A DNA stretch of 64,000 nucleotides from Bacteroidia bacterium (lineage in GTDB: Bacteria; Bacteroidota; Ignavibacteria; UBA10030), in the NCBI GenBank assembly GCA_022180565.1, contig BQML01000018.1:1-64000 (forward strand). The letters run 5' to 3'. Of this stretch, positions 23,681 through 31,809 are shown piece by piece. The translations under genes were made by a program, and so were the position numbers. The stretch's first letter is position 1, and each line of letters starts with the position of its first letter. The notes under the pieces were generated by a model. That model was not told the origin of the DNA and searched no databases. It worked only from the letters and a program-made list of their open reading frames with translations.

Positions 23681-24034
23681 TCATTGGACATTCGCCCGGA
23701 GCCGCAGAGAAGAGTTCTTCGCTTTCAATTCCTCCACAGCCTCCGCAATCACAGGGAGAAACTTTGAAAACCAATCCATGTCCTCGCCGGGGATCTGTTC
23801 CGCCTCGGAGGCTTCGCCTTTTCTGGATTCCATCTCGGACAGGAACTGCTGGAAGTACGCCACGAGGGACGGGCTCTTCCCCGTGAGGACTGCATCCAGC
23901 GCTTGCGGTAAGAACCTGTTAAGGGGACAGTCCTTCCAGTCGCCGGATCCACACACACCCATGCCGGAAGGATAAAGACAATCCGTGCACACCGCCGTCC
24001 GAACGGCCGCCTCCATATCTGACATCCGCTTCAT
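23681..24034 (-). CDS. Cys-rich protein with one C-x2-C-x8-C-x7-C-[AP]-L domain
   Basis: The 117-residue protein has one copy, near residues 16-38 (VCTDCLYPSGMGVCGSGDWKDCPL), of a four-cysteine domain found twice each in the proteins at 27721-28056 and 56375-56701. The spacing of the four cysteines, C-x2-C-x8-C-x7-C, is identical to the first domain of both. A helical segment with a proline follows (FLPQALDAVL), as in the relatives. The remaining residues are charged and helical without further cysteines. The four cysteines could bind zinc or an iron-sulfur cluster. The start overlaps the nifJ stop by ATGA, so it is coupled to pyruvate:ferredoxin oxidoreductase. I know of no function. Confidence 0.78.
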   Translation of the reverse strand: MKRMSDMEAAVRTAVCTDCLYPSGMGVCGSGDWKDCPLNRFLPQALDAVLTGKSPSLVAYFQQFLSEMESRKGEASEAEQIPGEDMDWFSKFLPVIAEAVEELKAKNSSLRLRANVQ

Positions 24035-27000
24035 TGGGTCCCTCCTTTTTTTGTTGTTCCCGACTCCGCGCCGTTTTGCGGTCTTCGGGTGACCGCAAGG
24101 TTCTCGTACATCCTCCAGCGTTCCTCAATATCATGCTGTTCGAGTTCTGCAAGCGTGTGTGCGCGTTCGGGATCCAATTTCTGGAGAATCTTGAAACGAT
24201 CCTCACGCGCCATGAACTCGCTCACCGGCAACTTGGGTGCTTTGGAATCCAACGTGAACGGATTCTTGCCGTCGGCCTGAAGCTTGGGATTGTAGCGGAA
24301 GAGCGGCCAGTATCCGGTGTCCACTGCAAGTTTCTGATTGGTCACGCCCTGGCTCATGTCCAGCCCATGCGCAATGCAGTGGGCATAGGCAATGATCAGG
24401 GACGGGCCATTAAACTTTTCCGCCTCCATGAACGCCCGGACTGTCTGTGCATCGTTGGCTCCCATCGCAACACGCGCGACGTACACGTTTCCGTACGACA
24501 TGGCCATGAGAGCCAAGTCCTTCTTTGCCGTGGGTTTGCCCCCTGCGGCGAATTTGGCAACCGCCGAACGCGGAGTAGACTTCGACATCTGCCCACCCGT
24601 ATTCGAATACACCTCCGTGTCCAGAACCAGAATGTTGACATTCTTGCCGGAGGCAAGTACGTGGTCAAGGCCGCCGAATCCGATATCGTAGGCCCATCCG
24701 TCCCCACCGATGATCCAGATACTTCGTGTGACCAGAGTATCGGCCACCTCCAGAAGGTTCCTCGCGTCGGGGGTATCGATGACGCGCAATCGTTCCTTCA
24801 GCTCAGTCACCCGCTCCCTCTGCTCATAGATCCCTGCCTCATCGGACTGGTCCGCATTCAAAATGGCATCCGCAAGGTCCTGGCCGATCTGACCGGCCAT
24901 TCGAGCGAGGAGTTCGCGGGCGTACTCATTCAGCTTGTCGGTCGTCGCCCTTATTCCGAGGCCGAACTCCGCGTTATCCTCGAAGAGCGAATTGGACCAC
25001 GCGGGGCCCCTCCCGTCGCGGTTTTTGGTATAGGGAGTGGTCGGGAGATTGCCCCCGTAGATCGAGGAGCATCCGGTGGCATTGGCAATGATCGCTCTGT
25101 CGCCGAAGAGCTGGGTGACAAGCTTCACATAGGGAGTTTCACCACAGCCACTGCAGGCTCCCGAAAATTCGAAGAGCGGCTCGAAGAACTGCGATCCCTT
25201 CACGGTATCGGCCTTGATCATTCGCCGGTCGATGTCGGGAAGGTTGAGAAAGAACTTGAAGTTCTCCCGCTCTTGTTCCCGCAGCGGCGGCTGGGGTTTC
25301 ATGTTCAGCGCCTTGATCGCCGGATCCGTCTTGCTGCGCGCGGGACAAATTTCGACGCATAATTGGCACCCTGTGCAATCCTCCGGCGCCACCTGCACGG
25401 TGTACCCGGCCTCGCCAAATTCCTTGCCTTTGTACTCCATGGACTTGAACGACGGCGGGGCATTCACCAGCAACGCGGGATCATAGGCCTTGACGCGAAT
25501 GGCGGCGTGCGGACAGATCATCGCGCACTTGTTGCATTGAATGCAGAGATCGCTCTCCCACACGGGAATTTCCAGAGCGATGTTGCACTTCTCCCATTTC
25601 GCCGTGCCGGTCGGAAATGTGCCGTCAACGGGCAACGAACCTACCGAGAGAGAGTCTCCCCGCCCGGCGATCATGGCCGCCGTCACCCTCTTGACAAACT
25701 CGTCCGCTTCATCCGGCACAGGCGGCGGAAGCTCGATTTCGCTTGTAGCACGCTCCGGAATGCGGACCTCGTGCAGGTTATCGACCGCAGCGTCCACAGC
25801 GCTGTAGTTCTGCCGAATGACCTGCTCTCCCTTCTTCCCGTACGTTTTCTTGATAGCTTCCTTGATTTTCGCGATTGCCTCGTCACGGGGAAGAATTCCG
25901 GCAAGGGCGAAGAAACATGTTTGCATGATCGTATTGATTCGTCCACCCATTCCCGTTTCCCGCGCAACCCTGTACGCATCGATCACATACAGTTTGAGAT
26001 TTTTTTCGATGATCTCTTCCTGAATGGGCTTCGGCAAATGATCCCACACCTCCGAAGGACCGTAGGGAGTATTGAGGAGGAATGTTGCTCCCGGTGCCGC
26101 GCTCTGGAGAACGTCGAATTTCTCCAGCAGGAACCACTGGTGACATCCGACGAAATTCGCGCTGGTGACGAGGTACGTGGACCTGATCGGTCGCGGCCCG
26201 AATCTCAGGTGAGAGGTGGTTGTCGTCCCGGACTTTTTGGAATCATACACAAAATATCCCTGCGCATACAGATCGGTCCCCTCCCCGATGATCTTGATCG
26301 AGTTCTTGTTGGCACTTACTGTGCCGTCGGAACCGAGTCCGTAGAAAACGGCGCGCACAACGTCGGGAGACTCAATCGTAAAGGCCGGATCGAACGGCAA
26401 GCTTGTCATGGTCACGTCATCATCAATGCCGATCGTGAAGTGATTCTTGGGGAACTTCTTCTTGAGCTCATCGAACACCGCTTTGACCATAGCAGGAGTG
26501 AATTCCTTGGAGGAGAGGCCGTAGCGGCCGCCAACGACCCGGGGAAACGCCTCAAAGGGCATACTGCCGTCCATAGTGCCCTCGGCGAGGGCGGCCAAGA
26601 CATCGGTGTAGAGGGGCTCACCCGCCGCACCAGGTTCCTTGGTCCGGTCCAGCACCGCAATCGACCGAACCGTGCGGGGCAAGGCTTTCAGGAAACGTTC
26701 CACCGAGAAGGGGCGAAAGAGCCTTACCTTGAGCAAGCCAACGCGTTCACCCAACGACTGGAGGTACTCGACCGTTTCCTGTGCGGTCTCCGCCCCTGAG
26801 CCCATCATGATGATCACCCTCTCGGCTTCGGGATCCCCGTAATAATCAAAGAGGTTGTACCGGCGGCCGACAACTTCGGCGAAACGGTCCATAACACTCT
26901 GAACGATGGCAGGACACGCGGCATAGTAAGGGTTCACTGCCTCCCTCATCTGAAAGAAGACGTCCGGATTCTGCGCCGATCCCCGAAGAACGGGGCGTTC

Positions 27001-27681
27001 CGGTGTCAGGGCCCTGCGCCGGTGCTCGCGCACGAGCTCTTCATCAATCATGGCCCTGAGATCGTCATCGTCCAGCGGACGGATCTTCATAACCTCGTGC
27101 GACGTTCTGAAACCGTCGAAAAAATGCAAAAACGGAACGCGCGCCTCCAGCGTTGCGGCATGTGCGATAAGTGCGAGATCCATCACTTCCTGAACGGAGT
27201 TCGACGCGAGCATGGCCCACCCTGTGGACCGGGCAGCCATCACATCGCTATGGTCGCCGAAAATCGATAGTGCATGGGTCGCAACTGTTCGGGCCGCAAT
27301 GTGAAAAACAGTCGGGGTCAGCTCGCCGGCAATCTTGAACATGTTCGGAATCATGAGCAGAAGGCCTTGCGACGCGGTGAACGTTGTTGACAGCGCACCG
27401 GCCTGCAGGGCGCCATGGACGGCCCCGGCCGCGCCGGCTTCGCTCTGCATTTCAATGACGGTCGGCACTGTGCCCCAGATGTTTGTCCTTCCCTGCGATG
27501 ACCATTCATCGGCCCATTCACCCATAGCCGAAGAAGGCGTGATAGGATAGATCGCGATGACCTCGCTCAACCTGTGAGCCACCGAGGCAGCCGCTTCGTT
27601 GCCGTCAATGGTGATCGTCTCCTGCTTTTCCGGTGCTTCGTTTTCAAGAACCTCTTCCGGCGTTTGTTGTGACGTCTTCAT
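24031..27681 (-). CDS. nifJ: Pyruvate:ferredoxin (flavodoxin) oxidoreductase
   Basis: This 1216-residue single-chain enzyme oxidises pyruvate and CoA to acetyl-CoA and CO2 and reduces ferredoxin or flavodoxin. Domain order is as usual: the alpha part (IDGNEAAASVAHRLSEVIAIYPITPSSAMGEWADEW), gamma part (FYGLGSDGTVSANKNSIKIIG), two ferredoxin clusters near residue 700 (CIQCNKCAMICPHAAIRVK and CTGCQLCVEICP) and the thiamine diphosphate part (FSGACSGCGETPYVKL, ATGCSSIYGG, GGDGWAYDIGFGGLDHVL). The length is slightly above the common 1170-1200. It is the second gene of a 16-gene leftward run under a sigma-54-type promoter at 28087-28102. It supplies reduced ferredoxin in anaerobic growth. Confidence 0.97.
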   Translation of the reverse strand: MKTSQQTPEEVLENEAPEKQETITIDGNEAAASVAHRLSEVIAIYPITPSSAMGEWADEWSSQGRTNIWGTVPTVIEMQSEAGAAGAVHGALQAGALSTTFTASQGLLLMIPNMFKIAGELTPTVFHIAARTVATHALSIFGDHSDVMAARSTGWAMLASNSVQEVMDLALIAHAATLEARVPFLHFFDGFRTSHEVMKIRPLDDDDLRAMIDEELVREHRRRALTPERPVLRGSAQNPDVFFQMREAVNPYYAACPAIVQSVMDRFAEVVGRRYNLFDYYGDPEAERVIIMMGSGAETAQETVEYLQSLGERVGLLKVRLFRPFSVERFLKALPRTVRSIAVLDRTKEPGAAGEPLYTDVLAALAEGTMDGSMPFEAFPRVVGGRYGLSSKEFTPAMVKAVFDELKKKFPKNHFTIGIDDDVTMTSLPFDPAFTIESPDVVRAVFYGLGSDGTVSANKNSIKIIGEGTDLYAQGYFVYDSKKSGTTTTSHLRFGPRPIRSTYLVTSANFVGCHQWFLLEKFDVLQSAAPGATFLLNTPYGPSEVWDHLPKPIQEEIIEKNLKLYVIDAYRVARETGMGGRINTIMQTCFFALAGILPRDEAIAKIKEAIKKTYGKKGEQVIRQNYSAVDAAVDNLHEVRIPERATSEIELPPPVPDEADEFVKRVTAAMIAGRGDSLSVGSLPVDGTFPTGTAKWEKCNIALEIPVWESDLCIQCNKCAMICPHAAIRVKAYDPALLVNAPPSFKSMEYKGKEFGEAGYTVQVAPEDCTGCQLCVEICPARSKTDPAIKALNMKPQPPLREQERENFKFFLNLPDIDRRMIKADTVKGSQFFEPLFEFSGACSGCGETPYVKLVTQLFGDRAIIANATGCSSIYGGNLPTTPYTKNRDGRGPAWSNSLFEDNAEFGLGIRATTDKLNEYARELLARMAGQIGQDLADAILNADQSDEAGIYEQRERVTELKERLRVIDTPDARNLLEVADTLVTRSIWIIGGDGWAYDIGFGGLDHVLASGKNVNILVLDTEVYSNTGGQMSKSTPRSAVAKFAAGGKPTAKKDLALMAMSYGNVYVARVAMGANDAQTVRAFMEAEKFNGPSLIIAYAHCIAHGLDMSQGVTNQKLAVDTGYWPLFRYNPKLQADGKNPFTLDSKAPKLPVSEFMAREDRFKILQKLDPERAHTLAELEQHDIEERWRMYENLAVTRRPQNGAESGTTKKGGTQ

Positions 27682-27720
27682 GATTCTTCCTTTTCAGAGA
27701 CCCCTCGTGAATTCAACAAT

Positions 27721-28056
27721 TCATTGCGCGTTCGTGAACGTTCCCAGGTGCACCTCGTCAATCACATCCAGCACCAGGGGGTAATACCGATCCAGGGCAC
27801 ACTCGAGCGTACTACGCAGAATACAGGAACCATCATCAAGCTGGTGGACACAGCGAGAGCAAATGCCTGCTCTCAGAGCATTCACGGAATCCTCGTAGGA
27901 GCCGCCCTGGGTTTCCCGTGCAATCCGAACAATCTCCGGAAGCGATTCTTTGAGCGCACAAGTGAGCGTCGAAGGCAATCTGCAGTTGCCCCTGCCATCT
28001 CCATCGATGCACTTCCGGCAAACCTTTTCCTGAATCAGACTCCAGTATTGTTCCAT
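27721..28056 (-). CDS. Cys-rich protein with two C-x2-C-x8-C-x7-C-[AP]-L domains
   Basis: The 111-residue protein has two copies of a four-cysteine domain, at about residues 13-34 (CRKCIDGDGRGNCRLPSTLTC) and 65-85 (CSRCVHQLDDGSCILRSTLEC). Both use C-x2-C-x8-C-x7-C followed by AL and a short helix. It is related over its length to the protein at 56375-56701, including the shared CxxCIDGD and CRLP blocks. It is cytoplasmic by sequence. AAGGAGG precedes the ATG. It is the first gene of the nifJ operon, 20 bases from the predicted transcription start. It may bind a metal or cluster and serve the ferredoxin enzymes; this is inference from position. Confidence 0.82.
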   Translation of the reverse strand: MEQYWSLIQEKVCRKCIDGDGRGNCRLPSTLTCALKESLPEIVRIARETQGGSYEDSVNALRAGICSRCVHQLDDGSCILRSTLECALDRYYPLVLDVIDEVHLGTFTNAQ

Positions 28057-28086
28057 GGCCGTCCTCCTTACACTCTTTTCGCCTGA

Positions 28087-28102
28087 CGCAATTACCGTTC
28101 CA
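28087..28102 (-). promoter_or_regulatory. Sigma-54-type promoter of the nifJ operon
   Basis: The minus strand reads TGGAACGGTAATTGCG, one base off TGGCAC-N5-TTGC. The predicted start near 28076 leaves a 20-base leader with AAGGAGG before the first gene. The only change from consensus is C to A within the -24 box; the GG and GC doublets are intact. Confidence 0.72.
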
Positions 28103-28244
28103 CCGCCGGGCGCGGCCCACCACCCTCTCTTTTTTCCATGGAATCAGTTGTTTTGTCTCAATTGATATTGAATTCGGGAATACATCTTCCCTTTTTTGCA
28201 AAAGGGGGCGTCATCCCGGATATCACTCCGCATTTCAGGATTCG

Positions 28245-28260
28245 TTCCTGATTTTGGGAA
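28245..28260. promoter_or_regulatory. Putative activator site between the divergent nifJ and kinase promoters
   Basis: TTCCTGATTTTGGGAA fits the TTCCCA-N4-TGGGAA dyad with a changed left arm. It is about 90 bases upstream of the kinase promoter and about 143 from the nifJ promoter, so one site could serve both. The rest of the 28057-28379 gap holds an oppositely arranged repeat GGGAATACATCTTCCC (28176-28191) and nothing else I can name. Confidence 0.6.
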
Positions 28261-28350
28261 GATTCGGTCGTTCTTCTCATTCTTGAGAAATTTCATGTGT
28301 ATATTTAAACTGGGTATCTTCAACGGGCGGCATTCTCAATTCTGAAAACG

Positions 28351-28366
28351 TGGCACATGGATTGCA
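28351..28366 (+). promoter_or_regulatory. Sigma-54-type promoter of the kinase/activator operon
   Basis: TGGCACATGGATTGCA matches TGGCAC-N5-TTGC exactly. The predicted start near 28377 is only three bases before the ATG at 28380, so the message may be almost leaderless or translation may begin further in. Confidence 0.8.
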
Positions 28367-28379
28367 GGGTTATTCTACT

Positions 28380-29786
28380 ATGACGGTACCGATTTCACGA
28401 TATGGTCGTGTTTTCGACCTCCTTCCGGAAATGATCTTTATCCTTCAGGATGGGGTCATCGTTGATCACAATCCTGCGGCGTCGGACGGGACGGGGTACA
28501 GACCGGAGGTGCTCAACGGCCTGCGGGCAGAACGACTTGCCGCTGAGACGTATCGCGGGGAGTTTGCAAGCCTCATTGCTTCCCAGACTCAGGAGCGGAA
28601 GTGTGAGATGGTGTTTGAGAGAGCCGACGGCTCGCCTTTTGATGCCGATCTTACGATCCGAACTCTTGCTACACCGGAGAGGGTGCTGAAGATCCTGTTC
28701 GTGAATGACATCACGGAACAAAAGAAGAAGGAATTGGACCTCCTCAGATTCTCCAACGTCATTCACCACACAATCAATCCAATCCAGATCACCGATGCGA
28801 CGGGCGTCATGGTGTACGTGAACCCGGCCTTTGAACGCGCGAGCGGATACAAGGCCGAAGAGCTCATTGGCCGGAATCCCAACGTTCTCAGCAGTGGAAA
28901 ACACACGAAGGAATTCTGGCGGAAGGTGTGGAGTGAAATTCTTGAGGGGAGGATGTGGGTAGGAGAAATTGAGAACCGGAGGAAAGATGGGTCATTGCTG
29001 CAGGTCGAGTTGGTGATCTCCCCGATCATCGATCCCCAGGGGAAAGTCGTCGGATTCATGGGGGCGCATCGTGACATCACGCATCAGAAAGAGCTCGAGC
29101 GTCAGCTCGTCCGCTCACAGAGAATGGAGAGCATCGGGACGCTGGCCGCAGGCATTGCCCACGAAGTAGGCAATCCCCTCACGTCGATCTCCTCCCTGGT
29201 CCAGGTGATTCTCCGGACGACGCAGGACGAGTTTGCGAAAGAGAAGCTGGAGTTAATCAAGAATCAGATCAACCGCATTACACGCATCATAAGAGATCTC
29301 GTAGATTTTTCCCGACCCTCGAGTTACGTGGTGAAGCCGACGGAGATCAACGAGGTTCTTCGGGACGCCTTGAACATTGTCCAGTACGGCAAGAAAGTCA
29401 AACACATCCATTTCGATGTTCAGCTCAATGCCGGCCTTCCCAAGATCAATATCGTCCCCGATCAGTTGGTCCAGGTGTTCATCAATATTCTCATGAACGC
29501 GGTCGATGCTCTTGACGGCATCCCCGGTACGATCCGCCTTGCCACGGAGTTGACAGGCAAGGAGGTGCGCGTGGTGGTCGCCGACACTGGTCGTGGAATC
29601 GATCCGGCCGACCTCGAAAAGGTGTTCGAGCCCTTCTTTTCCACCAAGGAAGTCGGAAAAGGGACGGGGCTCGGACTCTGGGTCAGTTACGGCATCGTGA
29701 AGAATTTCGGGGGAGAGATAACCGTCGAGAGCACCCCCGGCAAGGGGAGCACGTTTGTCATCACACTTCCAACCAGAGGTGAATAG
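28380..29786 (+). CDS. PAS-domain sensor histidine kinase
   Basis: The 468-residue kinase has two PAS domains (about residues 10-110 and 122-240; the second has the clear NPAFERASGYKAEELIGRNP block), a HisKA domain with the phospho-accepting histidine in GIAHEVGNPLTSISSLVQ, and an HATPase domain (INILMNAVDALDG, VVADTGRGIDPADLEKVFEPFFSTK, GTGLGLWVSYGIV). No membrane segment is seen, so it is a cytoplasmic NtrB-like sensor. The PAS domains could bind heme, flavin or another cofactor; no clear ligand residue is evident. It stops directly before the ATG of its regulator. A start at 28350 is excluded because it lies within the -24 promoter element; an ATG at 28431 is a later option. Confidence 0.92.
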   Translation: MTVPISRYGRVFDLLPEMIFILQDGVIVDHNPAASDGTGYRPEVLNGLRAERLAAETYRGEFASLIASQTQERKCEMVFERADGSPFDADLTIRTLATPERVLKILFVNDITEQKKKELDLLRFSNVIHHTINPIQITDATGVMVYVNPAFERASGYKAEELIGRNPNVLSSGKHTKEFWRKVWSEILEGRMWVGEIENRRKDGSLLQVELVISPIIDPQGKVVGFMGAHRDITHQKELERQLVRSQRMESIGTLAAGIAHEVGNPLTSISSLVQVILRTTQDEFAKEKLELIKNQINRITRIIRDLVDFSRPSSYVVKPTEINEVLRDALNIVQYGKKVKHIHFDVQLNAGLPKINIVPDQLVQVFINILMNAVDALDGIPGTIRLATELTGKEVRVVVADTGRGIDPADLEKVFEPFFSTKEVGKGTGLGLWVSYGIVKNFGGEITVESTPGKGSTFVITLPTRGE

Positions 29787-31160
29787 ATGGCTGTTCGAAT
29801 TCTTATTGTTGACGATGAACAAATCATCCGCGAATCTCTCACCTTCGTCCTGCGCAAGGAGGGCTATGAAGTCGAAGAAGCGGCGAACGGAAGAGAGGCT
29901 CTCTCAAAGCACGAACAAAAGGCTTTCGACATCATCATCACCGATATCGAAATGCCCGAGCTCAGGGGAATTGAGCTCCTGGAACGCGTGGCCCAGAGGT
30001 CGCCTCAGACGTTTGTCATGATTATCACGGCCTTCGCGTCGATTGAGACGGCAATTCAAGCCCTCCGCAAGGGCGCCTACGACTATATCCTCAAGCCGGT
30101 GGAATTCGACGATCTTCTCCACCGCGTCCGCAAACTTGTCGAACACCGGGAGCTTACCACGGAGAACATCTTATTGCGCAAGGAGCTGAGCCGGACGTAC
30201 GACTTCGACCAGATTATCGGTCAAAGCCAGAGCATGAAACAGGTGTTTGAGACCATCAAACGGATTTCCCAGAGCGATGGAACCGTGCTGATCACGGGCA
30301 AGAGCGGAACAGGAAAGGAACTGGTAGCTCGTGCCATCCATTACAACGGGCCGCGAAAGCAACGGAGATTTGTTGCAGTGAACTGCGGAGCTATCGTCGA
30401 TACGTTGTTCGAAAGCGAGCTCTTTGGCCACAAGAAGGGATCGTTTACGGGGGCAACGGCCGACAAAGACGGCCTCTTCAAGGTGGCCGACGGCGGTACG
30501 ATCTTTCTGGATGAGGTCGGGGAAATTCCCCAGCATCTCCAGGTGAAGCTCTTGCGGGCGATTGAGCAGAAGGAAATCACGCCGGTGGGAAGGACGGAGC
30601 CGATCACGATGGATGTGAGAATCATAGCCGCGACCAACAAGGACCTGCGCATCGAGGTGGAAAAGGGAAGATTCCGTGAGGATCTCTTCTACAGGCTGAA
30701 TGTCGTTGAAATCCACCTCCCCTCACTCACAGAGCGGCCTGAGGATATTCCCTTACTGGCGAACCACTTCCTCAGCCTGTATCGAAATCAGATGAGCAAG
30801 CCAGTCAAAGGATTCAGTAACGAGGCGATGAACGCGCTCATCAACTACCGATGGAAGGGGGAGGTTCGCGAACTCGAGAATGTGGTGGAACGGTCGGTCA
30901 TTTTCTGCGACGGCGATTTCGTGGAACTCAGACACCTGCCGGAGTATTTCCGCTCGCCGGGAGGAGGTGGATCCCCCCTGCCGCAATCGCCGGGGGAATC
31001 GCTCAAGGAAGCGATCAAGCAATTCGAGCGTCAGTATATTCAGCAAGCGCTCTCGAACCACGGACACAACAAAGAAGAAACGGCACGGGCCCTGGGGATC
31101 AGCCTTTCCTCTTTGTACCGGAAGTTCGACGAACTCTCCATTCCCTTATCAAAGGACTAG
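29787..31160 (+). CDS. NtrC-family sigma-54-dependent response regulator
   Basis: The 457-residue activator has a receiver domain with the phospho-acceptor Asp53 (IIITDIEMP), an AAA+ domain with Walker A (GKSGTGKE), the sigma-54 contact loop GSFTGA in place of the usual GAFTGA, Walker B (GGTIFLDEVGE), and a Fis-type helix-turn-helix at the end (NHGHNKEETARALGISLSSLYRKF). It should drive sigma-54 RNA polymerase from sites upstream of promoters. It is co-transcribed with the kinase. Seven dyads of TTCCCA-N4-TGGGAA type lie upstream of sigma-54-type promoters in this window; I infer that this protein binds them. RpoN itself is not in the window. Confidence 0.95.
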   Translation: MAVRILIVDDEQIIRESLTFVLRKEGYEVEEAANGREALSKHEQKAFDIIITDIEMPELRGIELLERVAQRSPQTFVMIITAFASIETAIQALRKGAYDYILKPVEFDDLLHRVRKLVEHRELTTENILLRKELSRTYDFDQIIGQSQSMKQVFETIKRISQSDGTVLITGKSGTGKELVARAIHYNGPRKQRRFVAVNCGAIVDTLFESELFGHKKGSFTGATADKDGLFKVADGGTIFLDEVGEIPQHLQVKLLRAIEQKEITPVGRTEPITMDVRIIAATNKDLRIEVEKGRFREDLFYRLNVVEIHLPSLTERPEDIPLLANHFLSLYRNQMSKPVKGFSNEAMNALINYRWKGEVRELENVVERSVIFCDGDFVELRHLPEYFRSPGGGGSPLPQSPGESLKEAIKQFERQYIQQALSNHGHNKEETARALGISLSSLYRKFDELSIPLSKD

Positions 31161-31188
31161 GCTTTTCTTAGCCCCCGAGCGGGAGCAA

Positions 31189-31204
31189 TTCCGAGTTCTG
31201 GGAA
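31189..31204. promoter_or_regulatory. Putative activator site before the receiver/TonB operon
   Basis: TTCCGAGTTCTGGGAA keeps the dyad TTCCCA-N4-TGGGAA with one changed base and shares the central TCTGGGAA with the hemN and ccmF sites. It is 103-118 bases upstream of the sigma-54-type promoter. Confidence 0.68.
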
Positions 31205-31306
31205 TCCGGTCGCAAAATTTATATTCGCGGCCATCCCCACCCTCCCCTTTTTGCCTTTTCCCCCCATTTCGCAAACCGTTCCACCCTTCCCGAGACCGCT
31301 TCCTCA

Positions 31307-31322
31307 TGGCACAAAACTTGCC
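31307..31322 (+). promoter_or_regulatory. Sigma-54-type promoter of the receiver/TonB operon
   Basis: TGGCACAAAACTTGCC matches TGGCAC-N5-TTGC exactly. The predicted transcription start near 31333 leaves a leader of only about seven bases before the ATG at 31340. Confidence 0.8.
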
Positions 31323-31339
31323 CCTTCCTCGGTAGAGCC

Positions 31340-31804
31340 ATGAAACAGGGAAATGAACATACCGAGATCGCACAGGAACAAGTAACGACCTGGACAGACC
31401 CTTTGCTGGTTTTCAGCCCCGACCCTGACGTGGCGCATAGCCTGACTATGCTCCTCGAGAACCACTACGCGGTCGAATCCGAAACGGACCTGTCTCATTT
31501 TGAGGAGCATCTTCATCGGCTCAATCCGCCGATTCTACTGGTGGATTTGCACCCTTTTGCACCGGAAATCCGCAAGACCGTCGATATCTTGCGCCGAAGA
31601 CCGGGGAAATGCCCCGTGATCATGTTCCACGTGTACAGAAATGCCAGGCCGGAGATCGAACAGGCCATTCGGTCGGTGTCCGACATTGTTCTCTATAAGC
31701 CGATCAACACAGATCTGCTTGCGGAGCTCATTTCGGTTCTCATGGCTGTTCATGAAACGAAATCGTTCCAGGAAATTCAGCGGAAAGATCCAGAGCGAGT
31801 TTGA
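31340..31804 (+). CDS. Stand-alone receiver-like protein
   Basis: A 154-residue protein with the outline of a response-regulator receiver and no output domain. After an N-terminal extension of about 20 residues, LLVFSPDPDVAHSLTMLL stands where the acidic pair is expected, ILLVDLHPF holds the likely phospho-acceptor Asp, and IVLYKPINTDLL holds the conserved Lys-Pro. The acidic pocket is degenerate (DPD rather than DD). It may be a phosphate sink, an adaptor, or a non-phosphorylated pseudo-receiver. It lies just downstream of the activator gene under its own sigma-54-type promoter. The next start overlaps or closely follows the stop. Confidence 0.75.
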   Translation: MKQGNEHTEIAQEQVTTWTDPLLVFSPDPDVAHSLTMLLENHYAVESETDLSHFEEHLHRLNPPILLVDLHPFAPEIRKTVDILRRRPGKCPVIMFHVYRNARPEIEQAIRSVSDIVLYKPINTDLLAELISVLMAVHETKSFQEIQRKDPERV

Positions 31805-31809
31805 GTCCC

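Noticed and set aside
28176-28191. GGGAATACATCTTCCC inverted repeat as another activator site
   Set aside because: The arms are in the opposite order to the TTCCCA-N4-TGGGAA dyads, so I did not count it among the sites.
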